A DNA stretch of 64,000 bases from Knoellia koreensis (lineage in GTDB: Bacteria > Actinomycetota > Actinomycetes > Actinomycetales > Dermatophilaceae), in the NCBI RefSeq assembly GCF_013041615.1, contig NZ_JABEPQ010000002.1:806001-870000 (forward strand), in the 5' to 3' direction. Positions 25,543 through 34,485 of the stretch are shown here, piece by piece; position 1 is the stretch's first letter; each line of letters starts with the position of its first letter. Both the position numbers and the translations under genes were made by a program. A model generated the notes under the pieces. That model worked only from the letters and a program-made list of their open reading frames with translations, made no database searches and was not told the origin of the DNA.

Positions 25543-25835
25543 GGTGTCGAGGCTGGCGGGCGGGATCTGTGACGGGCAACGGATGGCGTTCGGCATGGCC
25601 GAGATGCTGGGGTATCCGGCCAACGGGCCAAAGTTTGCAGCGAGCTCAGGCGTAACGGCGGCGCTGCTCGTGGAGCGGCGCCGCCTGCTGATGAGGGGTC
25701 ACGGGACCGGCGGGACGGCGAGGCCGACGGACGGGTCTGTTGTTGCGCGCCTGCCTGGCACGGCGACTCTGGGCGAGGGCCGGATCGACGCGACCAGGGC
25801 TGGATCCAGTGGACGACATTGCATGCAACCACCGC

Positions 25836-25865
25836 TTGATATTCGAACTGATGTTCGTTTAGGGT
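25836..25865 (+). promoter_or_regulatory. SOS-type promoter with LexA box before the DUF222/HNH gene
   Basis: TTGATA (-35, 25836-25841) and TAGGGT (-10, 25860-25865) with an 18-nt spacer. The spacer holds CGAAC-TGAT-GTTCG (25844-25857), the actinobacterial LexA consensus CGAACN4GTTCG. The start codon lies 6 nt past the -10, so the mRNA would be leaderless. LexA bound here would block RNA polymerase. Confidence 0.8.
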
Positions 25866-25870
25866 GGACC

Positions 25871-27298
25871 ATGGCCATCGCACCCGCACTCCCAGCAGCA
25901 CCCCTTCTGGGTGCCGACGCCGGGGTGCGGGAAGTGCTCGCGGTGCTGGATCGCACCGGTTCCCCGCAGGCGTTGGCAGTGGGTGCCGCCGCTGCGGTCA
26001 TCGCAGACACCGACCGAGCCGTGGCCCGGTTGCAGGCGATCCGGCTGGCCGCGATCGGGGTTTTGGACCGCGCGAGGGTTGCCAACCGCACCGGCCACAC
26101 CGGCACCGCCGCCTGGCTCGCGTCCCGCACCCGCGGCGACGGCGCCGAGGCCGCCCGCGACGTCAAGCTCGCCACCGCGTTGGATGACGGGTTGCCGGTG
26201 ACCAAGGACGCGCTGGCACGTGGTGACCTCAGCCCCGCGCACGCCCGCGTCATCGCTCGCACCGCCGAACAGCTCCCACCCGGCATCACCCCCGAGCAAC
26301 GGGCCAGCATCGAACAACGCATGGTCGCCAAGGCCGCGCACGTCGACCCCGGCCGTCTCGCCAAAGAAGGCAGGCGAGCCCTCACCGAGGCCAACCGCAC
26401 CCAGCTCGAGATCGACACCCACGAAGACGGAGTCCTGCGCGCCCAAGAAAAAGCCGCGATGCGCGCCACCCGGCTGGTGATGACCGACAACGACGACGGC
26501 ACCGTCACCGGACACTTCACCGTCCCCGTCCTGGCCGGATCGATCCTGCGCAAAGTCATCCAACAAATGGCCTCACCCCGCCGCTTCGCCCAGCGCGCCG
26601 CCCAGGACGCCAAGGCCGAACTGCTCGCCACCACCGCGATCGGCAACCCGACCGGCAGCACCAGCACCGGTGACGACGGCACGGGTGAGAGCGGCGGCCA
26701 GATCACCCCGGGCCAGGAGAAGCAGGCAGCGCACGAAGCGGTGCAACGGGAAGTATGGGCCCGGTACCGCGCCGAAGGACTCACCTGGGACCAGAAGTAC
26801 GGGCAAGCCTTCGTCGAACTCCTCGAACACCTGCCCACCGACCACCTGTCCGGCAAGGTCGCCGCCACCATCGTCGTCAAACTCGACCGCGACCAACTCA
26901 CCCACGACGTCCGCGCCGTCGGCCTCGACACCGGCCACGACATCTCCGCCTCGGCAGCCCGCCGCATCGCCTGCAACGCCGGAATCCTGCCCGCGGTCCT
27001 GGGCGGCACCTCGCAGGTCCTCGACCTCGGCCGCACCCACCGCCTCTTCACCGAAGCCCAACGAGTCGCGACCATCCTCAACTACGAGACCTGCGCCGCC
27101 GACGGCTGCGACCGACCCTCCGCCTGGGCCGAGCTCCACCACGAGGACCCCTGGGCACTAGGCGGACACACCAACCAAGACAAAGCAATCCCCCTTTGCG
27201 CCCACCACCACCAACGCACCCACGACCCCGACTACACCCACACCATCGCCACCGATCACGACGGCCGCAAACACCTCACCTACCGACTCCGAACCTGA
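25871..27298 (+). CDS. DUF222/HNH endonuclease-domain protein (13E12 repeat type)
   Basis: Protein of 475 residues. An N-terminal helical DUF222 domain (AVARLQAIRLAAIGVLDRAR ... GDLSPAHARVIARTAEQLP) is followed by a variable Gly/Ser/Thr linker (about 258-280) and a C-terminal HNH nuclease domain with two Cys pairs and the catalytic ELHHEDPWALGGHT ... CAHHHQRTHD. The family is abundant and often repeated in actinobacteria; its role in DNA breakage or repair is not settled. The upstream LexA box predicts induction by DNA damage, as reported for mycobacterial 13E12 genes. Confidence 0.9.
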   Translation: MAIAPALPAAPLLGADAGVREVLAVLDRTGSPQALAVGAAAAVIADTDRAVARLQAIRLAAIGVLDRARVANRTGHTGTAAWLASRTRGDGAEAARDVKLATALDDGLPVTKDALARGDLSPAHARVIARTAEQLPPGITPEQRASIEQRMVAKAAHVDPGRLAKEGRRALTEANRTQLEIDTHEDGVLRAQEKAAMRATRLVMTDNDDGTVTGHFTVPVLAGSILRKVIQQMASPRRFAQRAAQDAKAELLATTAIGNPTGSTSTGDDGTGESGGQITPGQEKQAAHEAVQREVWARYRAEGLTWDQKYGQAFVELLEHLPTDHLSGKVAATIVVKLDRDQLTHDVRAVGLDTGHDISASAARRIACNAGILPAVLGGTSQVLDLGRTHRLFTEAQRVATILNYETCAADGCDRPSAWAELHHEDPWALGGHTNQDKAIPLCAHHHQRTHDPDYTHTIATDHDGRKHLTYRLRT

Positions 27299-27372
27299 CC
27301 GGAGAACCAACGGGACACCTGCCCCGTGGTCCCCGTTGCGGCCGGGTCGGCAACGCCGAAAGACTGCACCCC

Positions 27373-29112
27373 ATGAGCCAGACCACGACCCCGCCCCCCA
27401 CCGATGAGCAGTGGTTCCGCGAGGCGGTCGTCTACCAGATCTATCCGCGCAGCTTCCAGGACAGCAACGGTGACGGCATCGGCGACGTGCGCGGCATCAT
27501 CGACCGGCTCGACTACCTCAAGACGCTCGGCATCGACGTGCTCTGGCTCTCCCCCATCTACCGCAGCCCGCAGGACGACAACGGCTACGACATCAGCGAT
27601 TACGAGGAAATCGACCCCGTCTTCGGGACGCTCGCCGACGTCGACGAGCTGATCGAGCAGGCGCACGCCCGCGGCATACGCATCGTCATGGACCTCGTCG
27701 TCAACCACACGTCCGACGAGCACCCGTGGTTCGTGGAGTCACGCTCGAGCAAGGACAACCCGAAGCGCGACTGGTACTGGTGGCGGGCGCCGCGGGAAGG
27801 CTTCGAAGCCGGGACCCCGGGCGCCGAGCCGACCAACTGGGAGTCGTTCTTCAGCGGGCCGGCGTGGGAGCTCGACCGCGAGACCGGCGAGTACTACCTG
27901 CACCTGTTCACCCGCAAGCAGCCCGACCTCAACTGGGAGAACGACGAGGTGCGGCAGGCGGTCTACGCGATGATGCGCTGGTGGCTCGACCGGGGCATCG
28001 ACGGGTTCCGGATGGACGTCATCAACATGATCTCCAAGGACGTGTCCCAGACCGGTGACCTCGCGGACGGACCGCCCAAACCCGGCAGCATCCTCGGTGA
28101 CGGCAGCCCCCACTTCATCGCCGGGCCACGCATCCACGAGTTCCTCCAGGAGATGCACCGCGAGGTTTTCGAGGGCCGCGAGCAGAAGTACCTCACCGTC
28201 GGCGAGATGCCGAACGCGACCGTCGAGCAGGCCGTCCTCTTCACCGACCCGCAGCGGCACGAGGTCGACATGATCTTCCAGTTCGAGCACGTCGACCTCG
28301 ACCGGGGCGAGCACAAGTGGGACCGCAGGCGCATCGACCTGCGCGACCTCAAGGCGTCCTTCGGGCGGTGGCAGGCCGCGCTCGCCGAGACGGGGTGGAA
28401 CTCGCTCTACTGGAACAACCATGACCAGCCGCGGGCCGTGTCCCGGTTCGGGTCGGACGACCCCGAGCACCGCGTGGCATCCGCCAAGCTGCTCGGCACC
28501 GTGCTGCACCTGCACCGCGGCACCCCGTACGTCTACCAGGGTGAGGAACTCGGGATGACGAACATGCCCTTCGCCGATGCGGGTGCGTTCCTCGACGTCG
28601 AGTCGGTCAACTACTACCGAACCGCGACCGAGGCCGGCGCCGACCCGCAAGAGGTGCTGGCCAACCTGCGGCTCGGCAGCCGCGACAACGCCCGCTCGCC
28701 CATGCAGTGGGACGACAGCCAGCAGGCCGGGTTCACGACCGGAGTGCCGTGGTCACCGGTCAACCCCAACTACCCGCAGATCAACGCCGCCGACGAGCTC
28801 GCCGATGACGACTCGGTCTTCCACCACTACCGTCGCCTGATCGAGCTGCGACACACCGAACCCGTTGTGGCACAAGGCGACTTCACCATGCTCGCCGCCG
28901 ACCACCCGACGCTCTATGCGTTCACCAGGTCGTACGAGGGCACCGAGCTGATGGTGCTCGCCAACTTCTCGTCCAATGACCTCGAGGTCACGAGCGACGA
29001 CGTGCCCGACGTCTCCGGGTGGGAGGACGCCGAGCTGGTGCTGGGCAACCTCGGCGATGCCGAACCCACCTCGACGCTGCGCCCGTGGGAGGCCCGCATC
29101 CTGCGCCGCTAA
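27373..29112 (+). CDS. GH13 alpha-glucosidase (oligo-1,6-glucosidase type)
   Basis: Cytosolic glycoside hydrolase of 579 residues, the usual length. No signal peptide. The (beta/alpha)8 barrel motifs are present: MDLVVNHTSDEHPWF, nucleophile Asp215 in GFRMDVIN, acid/base Glu278 in TVGEMPN, and Asp351 in NNHDQPR, followed by the GMTNM and SPMQWDD segments typical of the oligo-1,6-glucosidase/alpha-glucosidase subfamily. It would release glucose from malto- or isomalto-oligosaccharides after uptake. No sugar transporter or regulator is adjacent. Confidence 0.92.
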   Translation: MSQTTTPPPTDEQWFREAVVYQIYPRSFQDSNGDGIGDVRGIIDRLDYLKTLGIDVLWLSPIYRSPQDDNGYDISDYEEIDPVFGTLADVDELIEQAHARGIRIVMDLVVNHTSDEHPWFVESRSSKDNPKRDWYWWRAPREGFEAGTPGAEPTNWESFFSGPAWELDRETGEYYLHLFTRKQPDLNWENDEVRQAVYAMMRWWLDRGIDGFRMDVINMISKDVSQTGDLADGPPKPGSILGDGSPHFIAGPRIHEFLQEMHREVFEGREQKYLTVGEMPNATVEQAVLFTDPQRHEVDMIFQFEHVDLDRGEHKWDRRRIDLRDLKASFGRWQAALAETGWNSLYWNNHDQPRAVSRFGSDDPEHRVASAKLLGTVLHLHRGTPYVYQGEELGMTNMPFADAGAFLDVESVNYYRTATEAGADPQEVLANLRLGSRDNARSPMQWDDSQQAGFTTGVPWSPVNPNYPQINAADELADDDSVFHHYRRLIELRHTEPVVAQGDFTMLAADHPTLYAFTRSYEGTELMVLANFSSNDLEVTSDDVPDVSGWEDAELVLGNLGDAEPTSTLRPWEARILRR

Positions 29113-29191
29113 GCTGACATCGACCGGCGCGGCGGGCCGAGTTGGTCGAAACCGCCCTCGCGGCCGACGCTCCTGTGCCACTCTGCCGAGT

Positions 29192-29704
29192 GTGATCAGG
29201 GCAGAGCTTGGACTGGGGATCCTCGGCACCGCGCTGTGGATCTACTGCCTGCTGGACGTGATCATGACCGACGAGTCCCGCATCCGGAACCTGTCCAAGG
29301 GCACCTGGGTGTTCGTCGTGCTGGTCACGTCGGTGGTCGGTGCGGTCGCGTGGCTCGTCGCCGGGCGACCCGAGAGCAGCTCGTCACAAGGCCTGCCCTA
29401 CAAGGGAAATCGGGGTCGTCAGAACGACCCGGGGTTCCCCGAGTACGACCGACCCGGCCGCTACCAGGCAGCCAACCCCGACGACGACGCGGAGTTCCTG
29501 CGCAAGGTGCGCGAACGCGCCGAGGCACAGACGGCTGAGGCGAAACGGCAGCGGGCAGAACGCGAAAGGCTGGAGCGGGAGGCGGTGGAGCGGGAGCGCG
29601 CGGCGCGCCAGGCCCGCGAACGCGAGCTGCAGGAGCGCCGTTCACCCGGCACGACAACCGGGCCCGACCCGGATGCGCCCCAGCCGGACGGCGACGACGC
29701 CTGA
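29192..29704 (+). CDS. PLDc_N-like small membrane protein with coiled-coil tail
   Basis: Protein of 170 residues. Two N-terminal helices (LGLGILGTALWIYCLLDVIM and WVFVVLVTSVVGAVAWLVAG) separated by TDESRIRNLSKGT match the phospholipase D N-terminal (PLDc_N) membrane domain found alone in many actinobacteria. The rest is a charged Ala/Glu/Arg coiled coil (about 100-150) and a Pro/Asp-rich tail, presumably cytoplasmic. The GTG start has no strong binding site. Function unknown. Confidence 0.75.
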   Translation: MIRAELGLGILGTALWIYCLLDVIMTDESRIRNLSKGTWVFVVLVTSVVGAVAWLVAGRPESSSSQGLPYKGNRGRQNDPGFPEYDRPGRYQAANPDDDAEFLRKVRERAEAQTAEAKRQRAERERLEREAVERERAARQARERELQERRSPGTTTGPDPDAPQPDGDDA

Positions 29705-29720
29705 CCCGTCACCTCACGCT

Positions 29721-29750
29721 CGCGGCATACCAAGCCATGGGTATGCCGCG
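29721..29750. terminator. Inverted pair of the dispersed heptamer
   Basis: CGCGGCATACC and GGTATGCCGCG pair perfectly over 11 bp with an 8-nt loop, 17 nt after the preceding stop codon and directly next to a family 2 palindrome, between convergent genes. Confidence 0.65.
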
Positions 29751-29753
29751 GGC

Positions 29754-29801
29754 TTGCGTCTGCGTGAACGGTTGCCATGGCCACCACTCACGCAGACGCA
29801 A
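29754..29801. repeat. Intergenic palindrome, family 2 copy A
   Basis: TTGCGTCTGCGTGA at 29754-29767 pairs with its complement at 29788-29801; the loop has an inner near-palindrome around GCCATGGC. The core TTGCGTCTGCG is shared with 49835-49876 and 56894-56944. Confidence 0.8.
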
Positions 29802-29861
29802 CGGCCAGACGGGAGCACCGCGCCTCCCCCTCTCACCCGCCCACTTGCGCCCAGAACCGGG

Positions 29862-30716
29862 TCACGGCTCGGCCGCGTCAGAGGTGGCTTCGCGCAGTGC
29901 GGCCAGCACCCGGGCGTCGATGCCGTTGGGTGACAGCCGCGACTCGTAGTTCTCCCGCGACGCCCACGCCTCAAGCGCCACCACCAGCGGGTCGCCGGTG
30001 AAGCCGAGAGCAGCCAGCCGCTGCCCGACCTCCGTGCCGAGCGGGCCCTCGAGCGGCTGCACCTCCTCGGGTGCACCGAACAGCAGGGCATTGAGCCCCA
30101 CGAGCCGGGCGAGCTCACGCGGAGCCTGCGGGTGGTCGTCGATCCGGATGTCGGCGAGCACCCCCGATCGGTCGTAACCGGCACCCGGCGACACGGCATA
30201 CAGGGCTGCACCCTGGCGCCCGCGGGAGTCGCCGCCTGCGTCGTCTCCGGCCAGCAGGGCGGCGAGGAGCCGGTCCGCGAACGGACGGCCCGCCGACGCG
30301 AGCCACGCACGCTCCATCGACTCGACGACCTCGGGTCCGACGAGGATGTTGCCCTGGATCGCGTAGCCGCCGGTGACCACTCCGTCGCGGGTCTCCGGCC
30401 GCGCGATGCCGCCGGCCCACGGGAGGCACCGCGACCCGGTCCACGTCGCCTGCGAGGCCACGCCGACGACACCGAGCTGACGGTCGTCTCGTTCGTCATC
30501 CGGTTCCGTGCACGCGGCCACGGCATCCCCTGCGTCACCGCCGCCGGAGAGCGCATCGAGCGCCGTCGCCTTGTACCCGACCTTCGCCAACGCCTGCGTC
30601 GCAACGGCTCCCAGCCCGAGCCGCACCTCCGGCACGACCGCGCCGACAAAGGGGAACTTGCTCGCCACCGCGACCCCGAACGCCTCACCGTCCCGGGCCA
30701 CGATCGAGAACGTCAT
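29862..30716 (-). CDS. DUF1028-family protein (Ntn-hydrolase-like)
   Basis: Protein of 284 residues beginning TFSIVARDGEAFGVAVASKF, the DUF1028 hallmark. Other family segments are GGYAIQGNILVGPEVVESME and DRLLAALLAGDDAGGDSRGRQGAAL. The family is predicted to have an N-terminal nucleophile hydrolase fold, in which the Thr after the initiator Met would be catalytic; it is not a proteasome subunit. The C-terminal extension looks like a putative peptidoglycan-binding or helical domain. The ATG has GGTGAG upstream. Confidence 0.85.
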   Translation of the reverse strand: MTFSIVARDGEAFGVAVASKFPFVGAVVPEVRLGLGAVATQALAKVGYKATALDALSGGGDAGDAVAACTEPDDERDDRQLGVVGVASQATWTGSRCLPWAGGIARPETRDGVVTGGYAIQGNILVGPEVVESMERAWLASAGRPFADRLLAALLAGDDAGGDSRGRQGAALYAVSPGAGYDRSGVLADIRIDDHPQAPRELARLVGLNALLFGAPEEVQPLEGPLGTEVGQRLAALGFTGDPLVVALEAWASRENYESRLSPNGIDARVLAALREATSDAAEP

Positions 30717-30846
30717 CCGCAGCTCACCCCGTGACCCGCCCAGTTCCCGCTCCCCACACCGCAATCCATGACGCGAGTGTAGGCACGCCCCTCCAGCCGC
30801 CATGGACGACGACACGAACACCCGCACGAGTCTGGGAGAATGAGAC

Positions 30847-31974
30847 ATGGCCGCGAAAACGACCAGCCCCAGCTCCCAGCCGACCCTCAAGACCTACCTC
30901 ACCTGGACCACCATCGCGCCCCTGATCGCGTTGGTGCTGTTGGCCATCACCTGGGGCAGCTACGACCTGGGCATCGTCCCGGTCGTCCTCGTCGCCATCG
31001 CCCTCGCCGGTGCGGTCCTTGCCGCGGTCCACCACGCCGAGGTCGTCGCCCACCGTGTCGGCGAGCCCTACGGTTCGCTCGTCCTGGCCGTCGCGGTCAC
31101 CATCATCGAGGTCGCGCTCATCGTGACCCTGATGATCTCCGGCGGCTCGGAGACCTCGACCCTGGCGCGCGACACAGTCTTCGCCGCCGTGATGATCACC
31201 ATCAACGGCATCGTCGGCATCTCGTTGCTGACCGGCTCGCTTCGCCACGGCCTCGTGGCGTTCAACGCCGAGGGCACGGGCGCCGCCCTCGCCACCGTGA
31301 CGGCGCTGGCCGTGATGACCATGGTCGTCCCGACGTTCACGACCAGCGAGCCCGGACCGGAGTTCTCCACGCCACAGCTGGTGTTCGCGGCGATCTCCTC
31401 GCTGGCGCTCTACGCGATGTTCGTGTCGACGCAGACCCGCCGCCACCGCGACTTCTTCCTGCCCGTCAGCCCCGACGGCCGCCCCCTCAAGGCCGACGAG
31501 CACGCCGAACCCCCCACCAACCGCGAGACGATCACCAGCCTGGTGCTCCTCCTCGTGTCGCTCGTCGCCGTGGTCGGACTCGCCAAGGTCGAGTCACCCG
31601 CGATCGAGGACGCCGTCGCGGCGGCCGGCTTCCCACAGTCCTTCGTCGGTGTCGTGATCGCCCTGTTGGTGCTGCTGCCCGAGACGATCGCCGCGGTCAA
31701 CGCGGCCCGCCGCGACCGCATCCAGATCAGCCTCAACCTCGGCCTCGGCTCCGCCATGGCCAGCATCGGTCTCACCGTCCCCGCCATCGCCATCGCCTCG
31801 ATCTGGCTCGACGGCCCGCTCAACCTCGGTCTCGGCCCGACCCAGATGGTGCTGCTCGCGCTCACCGTCGTCGTCAGCGTCCTCACCGTCGTCCCGGGCC
31901 GCGCGACCCGCCTCCAGGGCGGGGTGCACCTCGTGCTGCTCGCGGCCTTCGTGTTCCTCGCCATCAACCCCTGA
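30847..31974 (+). CDS. ChaA-like Ca2+ (Na+)/H+ antiporter
   Basis: Membrane protein of 375 residues with ~11 helices in two inverted repeats. The cation-binding alpha-repeats are seen as SLVLAVAVTIIEVALIVTLM and VVIALLVLLPETIAAVNAAR, each with the conserved Glu. The layout matches the ChaA/CaCA branch of bacterial calcium:proton antiporters, which export Ca2+ or Na+ at high pH. A hydrophilic loop of ~35 residues separates the halves. GGGAGAA precedes the ATG by 6 nt. Divergent from the DUF1028 gene. Confidence 0.9.
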   Translation: MAAKTTSPSSQPTLKTYLTWTTIAPLIALVLLAITWGSYDLGIVPVVLVAIALAGAVLAAVHHAEVVAHRVGEPYGSLVLAVAVTIIEVALIVTLMISGGSETSTLARDTVFAAVMITINGIVGISLLTGSLRHGLVAFNAEGTGAALATVTALAVMTMVVPTFTTSEPGPEFSTPQLVFAAISSLALYAMFVSTQTRRHRDFFLPVSPDGRPLKADEHAEPPTNRETITSLVLLLVSLVAVVGLAKVESPAIEDAVAAAGFPQSFVGVVIALLVLLPETIAAVNAARRDRIQISLNLGLGSAMASIGLTVPAIAIASIWLDGPLNLGLGPTQMVLLALTVVVSVLTVVPGRATRLQGGVHLVLLAAFVFLAINP

Positions 31975-32175
31975 CCGGTATGCCGCGTGCTCACCACGCG
32001 GCCCCACCGCACCAGCTGCGTCGACCACCGTCTGCCCCGTCACGCCCGCGACTCGTTGCCAACCACTCGGCATGCGCGCGCCTGATCGCTGCCCGGTGCC
32101 GAGCCACCGGCAACAAGTGCAGGCGCGGCAGGCGACGGCGGTCGCGGAGCCGGGCACGCGGCATACGGTGGAGGC

Positions 32176-32697
32176 ATGGCGACGATCGAGGCAGTGGACG
32201 GAGACCTCACCACCCAGCAGGTCGACGCGATCGTCAACGCGGCCAACTCGACGCTGCTCGGGGGCGGCGGGGTGGACGGGGCGATCCACCAGGCCGCCGG
32301 GCCGCGCCTGCTCGAGGAGTGCCGCCGTCTGCGCAAGACCACCCATCGCGACGGTCTCGACGTCGGCGACGCGGTCGCGACGGGAGCCGGCGATCTCCCC
32401 GCGCGCTGGGTGATCCACACCGTCGGACCCAACCGGCACCGCGGCCAGACCGACCCCGAGCTGCTGGCGTCGGCGTTCCGCCGCTCGCTCGAGGTCGCCG
32501 CCGAGGTGGGTGCGCGGTCGGTGGCGTTCCCGGCCGTGAGTGCCGGCGCCTACGGGTGGGACGCCGACGAGGTCGCGCGGATCGCCGTCGAGACGGTACG
32601 CGACTGGACGGCAACACACGACGAGGTGGAGCTCGTCCGGTTCGTGCTCTTCGGGGAGCGGACCCTCACGGCGTTCGAGCGCGCGTTGAGTGCCTGA
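32176..32697 (+). CDS. Macrodomain protein (O-acetyl-ADP-ribose deacetylase, YmdB-like)
   Basis: Single macrodomain of 173 residues. The ADP-ribose-binding segments are visible: VDAIVNAANSTLLGGGGVDG, RWVIHTVGP and VAFPAVSAGAYGWDADEVA. Family members remove ADP-ribose or acetyl groups from ADP-ribose adducts in the cytosol. TACGGT sits 7 nt before the ATG, so the mRNA is probably leaderless; that -10 element is itself part of a CGGCATACGG copy of the dispersed motif. Confidence 0.92.
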   Translation: MATIEAVDGDLTTQQVDAIVNAANSTLLGGGGVDGAIHQAAGPRLLEECRRLRKTTHRDGLDVGDAVATGAGDLPARWVIHTVGPNRHRGQTDPELLASAFRRSLEVAAEVGARSVAFPAVSAGAYGWDADEVARIAVETVRDWTATHDEVELVRFVLFGERTLTAFERALSA

Positions 32698-32717
32698 CAG
32701 CGACCCATGGGTCGGCC

Positions 32718-33389
32718 TCAGGCACGCGACCGGGCGGGGTCGTCCTCCTGCGCGGCGGTGATGAGCTGGCCGATGACCTCGGCAGAGTGGGCGCCGGACA
32801 GCGCGACCTTGCGGTTGCCCATGTAGAACGGCACCGAGCTGATCCCGATCTCGCGGGCCGCGCGCTCGTCGGCCCGCACGTGCTCAGCGAACTCGTCACC
32901 GGCCAGCACCTCCGCCAACCGGCCACCGTCGAGGCCGGCCTCGGTGCCGAGTCGTTGCAACGTCTCGATGTCGTCGATCGGCTTGCCCTCGGTGAAGTGC
33001 GCGACGTAGAGCCGTTCGAGCACGGCGGCCTGCAGCGCCGGACCGCCCTGCTCGAGACCGAGCGCGATGATGCGGTGCGCATCGAAGGAGCTGGCCCGCA
33101 GCTGCTTGTCGACGTCGATGACGATGCCGTCGGGGCGGGCGAGGGTCGCGGGGCGTTCGGCCAGCTCGCGGGCACCGTCGAGGTCGGTGCCGTAGCGCTC
33201 GGCCAGCCAGCCCAGCACCGTCGTGCCGTCGCCGCGCGGAGCGTCGGGGTCGAGCTCGAACGCGTGGTAGGTGACGCTCACCTCGGCCGGTAGCGCGCTC
33301 TCGGCAATCGCCTGCTCGAGCCGGTGCTTGCCGATGAAGCACCACGGACAGACCACGTCGGCCCAGACATCGATCTCCACTGCAGCCAT
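32718..33389 (-). CDS. DsbA-family oxidoreductase (FrnE/2-hydroxychromene-2-carboxylate isomerase type)
   Basis: Cytosolic thioredoxin-fold protein of 223 residues. The active site CPWC (Cys14 and Cys17) follows IDVWADVV directly at the N-terminus, with no signal peptide, and the cis-Pro loop reads ISSVPFYMGN near residue 178. This is the FrnE-like branch, linked to thiol redox and polyketide or stress functions. The ATG at 33389 is chosen for GGATGG upstream; an in-frame ATG four codons earlier is possible. Convergent with the macrodomain gene. Confidence 0.88.
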   Translation of the reverse strand: MAAVEIDVWADVVCPWCFIGKHRLEQAIAESALPAEVSVTYHAFELDPDAPRGDGTTVLGWLAERYGTDLDGARELAERPATLARPDGIVIDVDKQLRASSFDAHRIIALGLEQGGPALQAAVLERLYVAHFTEGKPIDDIETLQRLGTEAGLDGGRLAEVLAGDEFAEHVRADERAAREIGISSVPFYMGNRKVALSGAHSAEVIGQLITAAQEDDPARSRA

Positions 33390-33420
33390 GTACCCATCCA
33401 AACACGGCTCGCGCGCCCTC

Positions 33421-33460
33421 GCCGTGGTCGCCCGTGTCCGGCCGTGGCCGCCCGTGTCCG
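33421..33460. repeat. Two tandem 20-nt repeats
   Basis: Two adjacent 20-nt units starting GCCGTGG and ending CCGTGTCCG, identical but for one base, followed by a partial third. In the gap upstream of the DsbA-like gene. No function apparent. Confidence 0.5.
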
Positions 33461-33572
33461 CCCGTGGTCACCGGGGGCCGCCCGCAGGCGCATGCCACCG
33501 GGCGTCGGGCGGCTGGGACGACCCACGCTCGCCGACCGGCGCGAGCTGGCAAGGGCAGGCAAGGCCAGAAGC

Positions 33573-33617
33573 GCGTATGCCGCGGGCGAGCGCGTGCGAT
33601 GACCACGCGGCATACGC
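33573..33617. repeat. Inverted pair of the dispersed heptamer
   Basis: GCGTATGCCGCG and CGCGGCATACGC pair over 12 bp around a 21-nt loop, directly next to the NlpC/P60 terminator hairpin. Confidence 0.6.
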
Positions 33618-33653
33618 GAAGGCCCCGCTCCGTCGGTGACGGGCGGGGCCTTC
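33618..33653 (-). terminator. Terminator hairpin of the NlpC/P60 gene
   Basis: GAAGGCCCCGC pairs with GCGGGGCCTTC (11 bp, 14-nt loop), 25 nt downstream of the NlpC/P60 stop. No long T run follows. Confidence 0.65.
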
Positions 33654-33677
33654 GAGGCAGTGCGTGCCAGCGGTGCC

Positions 33678-34472
33678 TCAGGGGCGACCGTAGGTGACGG
33701 CGCTGGTCCAGATCGAGCGCTTGCTCACGACCGAGCCGGTGCGCGGGCTGTCCCACATCTGGTTGTTCCCGGCGTAGATGCCCACGTGGTAGGCGGGGGC
33801 GCCGAAGAACACGAGGTCACCGGGCTGCGGGTCCGAGACCGGGGTGGCGGCCTGACGCTGCGCCTCTGCGGTGCGCGGCAGGCTCTTGCCCACCCGAGCG
33901 AAGACGTACTGGGTGAAGCCGGAGCAGTCGAAACCGGTCGACGGGCTGGTGCCGCCGTAGCGGTACGGCAGACCGGCGTACTGCGCGGCGATCGCGAGGA
34001 CACCACCGGCGGCGGGCGCCAGGTTGCTGTAGTCCTTCGTCGTCGCCGGGGCAGCCGTGCGCTCGGCAGAGCGGCTGACCGTCGCGCTGGTGTCGCGAAC
34101 GGCGGCCCGGGGCTGCTCCTGCTGGACCGGGGCGGGCCGGACGACCGGCTTCGGCTTGGGCTTGGGCTTCGGCTTGGCGACGGCCTCGAAGCCGATCAGG
34201 CCGAAGGAGTCCGTCGCCTGCGGGGCAGCGGTCTCGGGAGCCTGGACGGCGACGGGGGCAGCGGTCGGAGCCGTGGCCTTCGTGGTCAGGGCGCTCGACG
34301 CCGGTGCGGCCGAGGCCGGCAGGGCGAAGGAGGCGACCAGACCACCGGAAGCGGCCAGGACTGCGGACGTCTTGACGGCGGGCTGGGCAGCCTGCGCGAC
34401 GATGCCGCTGATCTCGGAAACGGGGTTGAAACGACCTGGCGCGCGGTGACGGCCAGCAGGCTGAGATGCCAC
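33678..34472 (-). CDS. Secreted NlpC/P60 peptidoglycan hydrolase
   Basis: Exported endopeptidase of 264 residues, probably cutting peptidoglycan stem peptides. An unusually long N-region precedes the hydrophobic signal core (about 36-56, ending LPASAAPA). A disordered Pro/Ala linker with a KPKPKPKPKP stretch (100-109) leads to the C-terminal NlpC/P60 domain with catalytic Cys183 (GFDCSGF) and His229 (AYHVGIYAG). The GTG start has GGAGGA 9 nt upstream. Expression is probably controlled by the c-di-AMP riboswitch in its leader, matching the known link between c-di-AMP and wall remodelling. Confidence 0.92.
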   Translation of the reverse strand: MASQPAGRHRAPGRFNPVSEISGIVAQAAQPAVKTSAVLAASGGLVASFALPASAAPASSALTTKATAPTAAPVAVQAPETAAPQATDSFGLIGFEAVAKPKPKPKPKPVVRPAPVQQEQPRAAVRDTSATVSRSAERTAAPATTKDYSNLAPAAGGVLAIAAQYAGLPYRYGGTSPSTGFDCSGFTQYVFARVGKSLPRTAEAQRQAATPVSDPQPGDLVFFGAPAYHVGIYAGNNQMWDSPRTGSVVSKRSIWTSAVTYGRP

Positions 34473-34485
34473 GTGAAGGGTCCTC

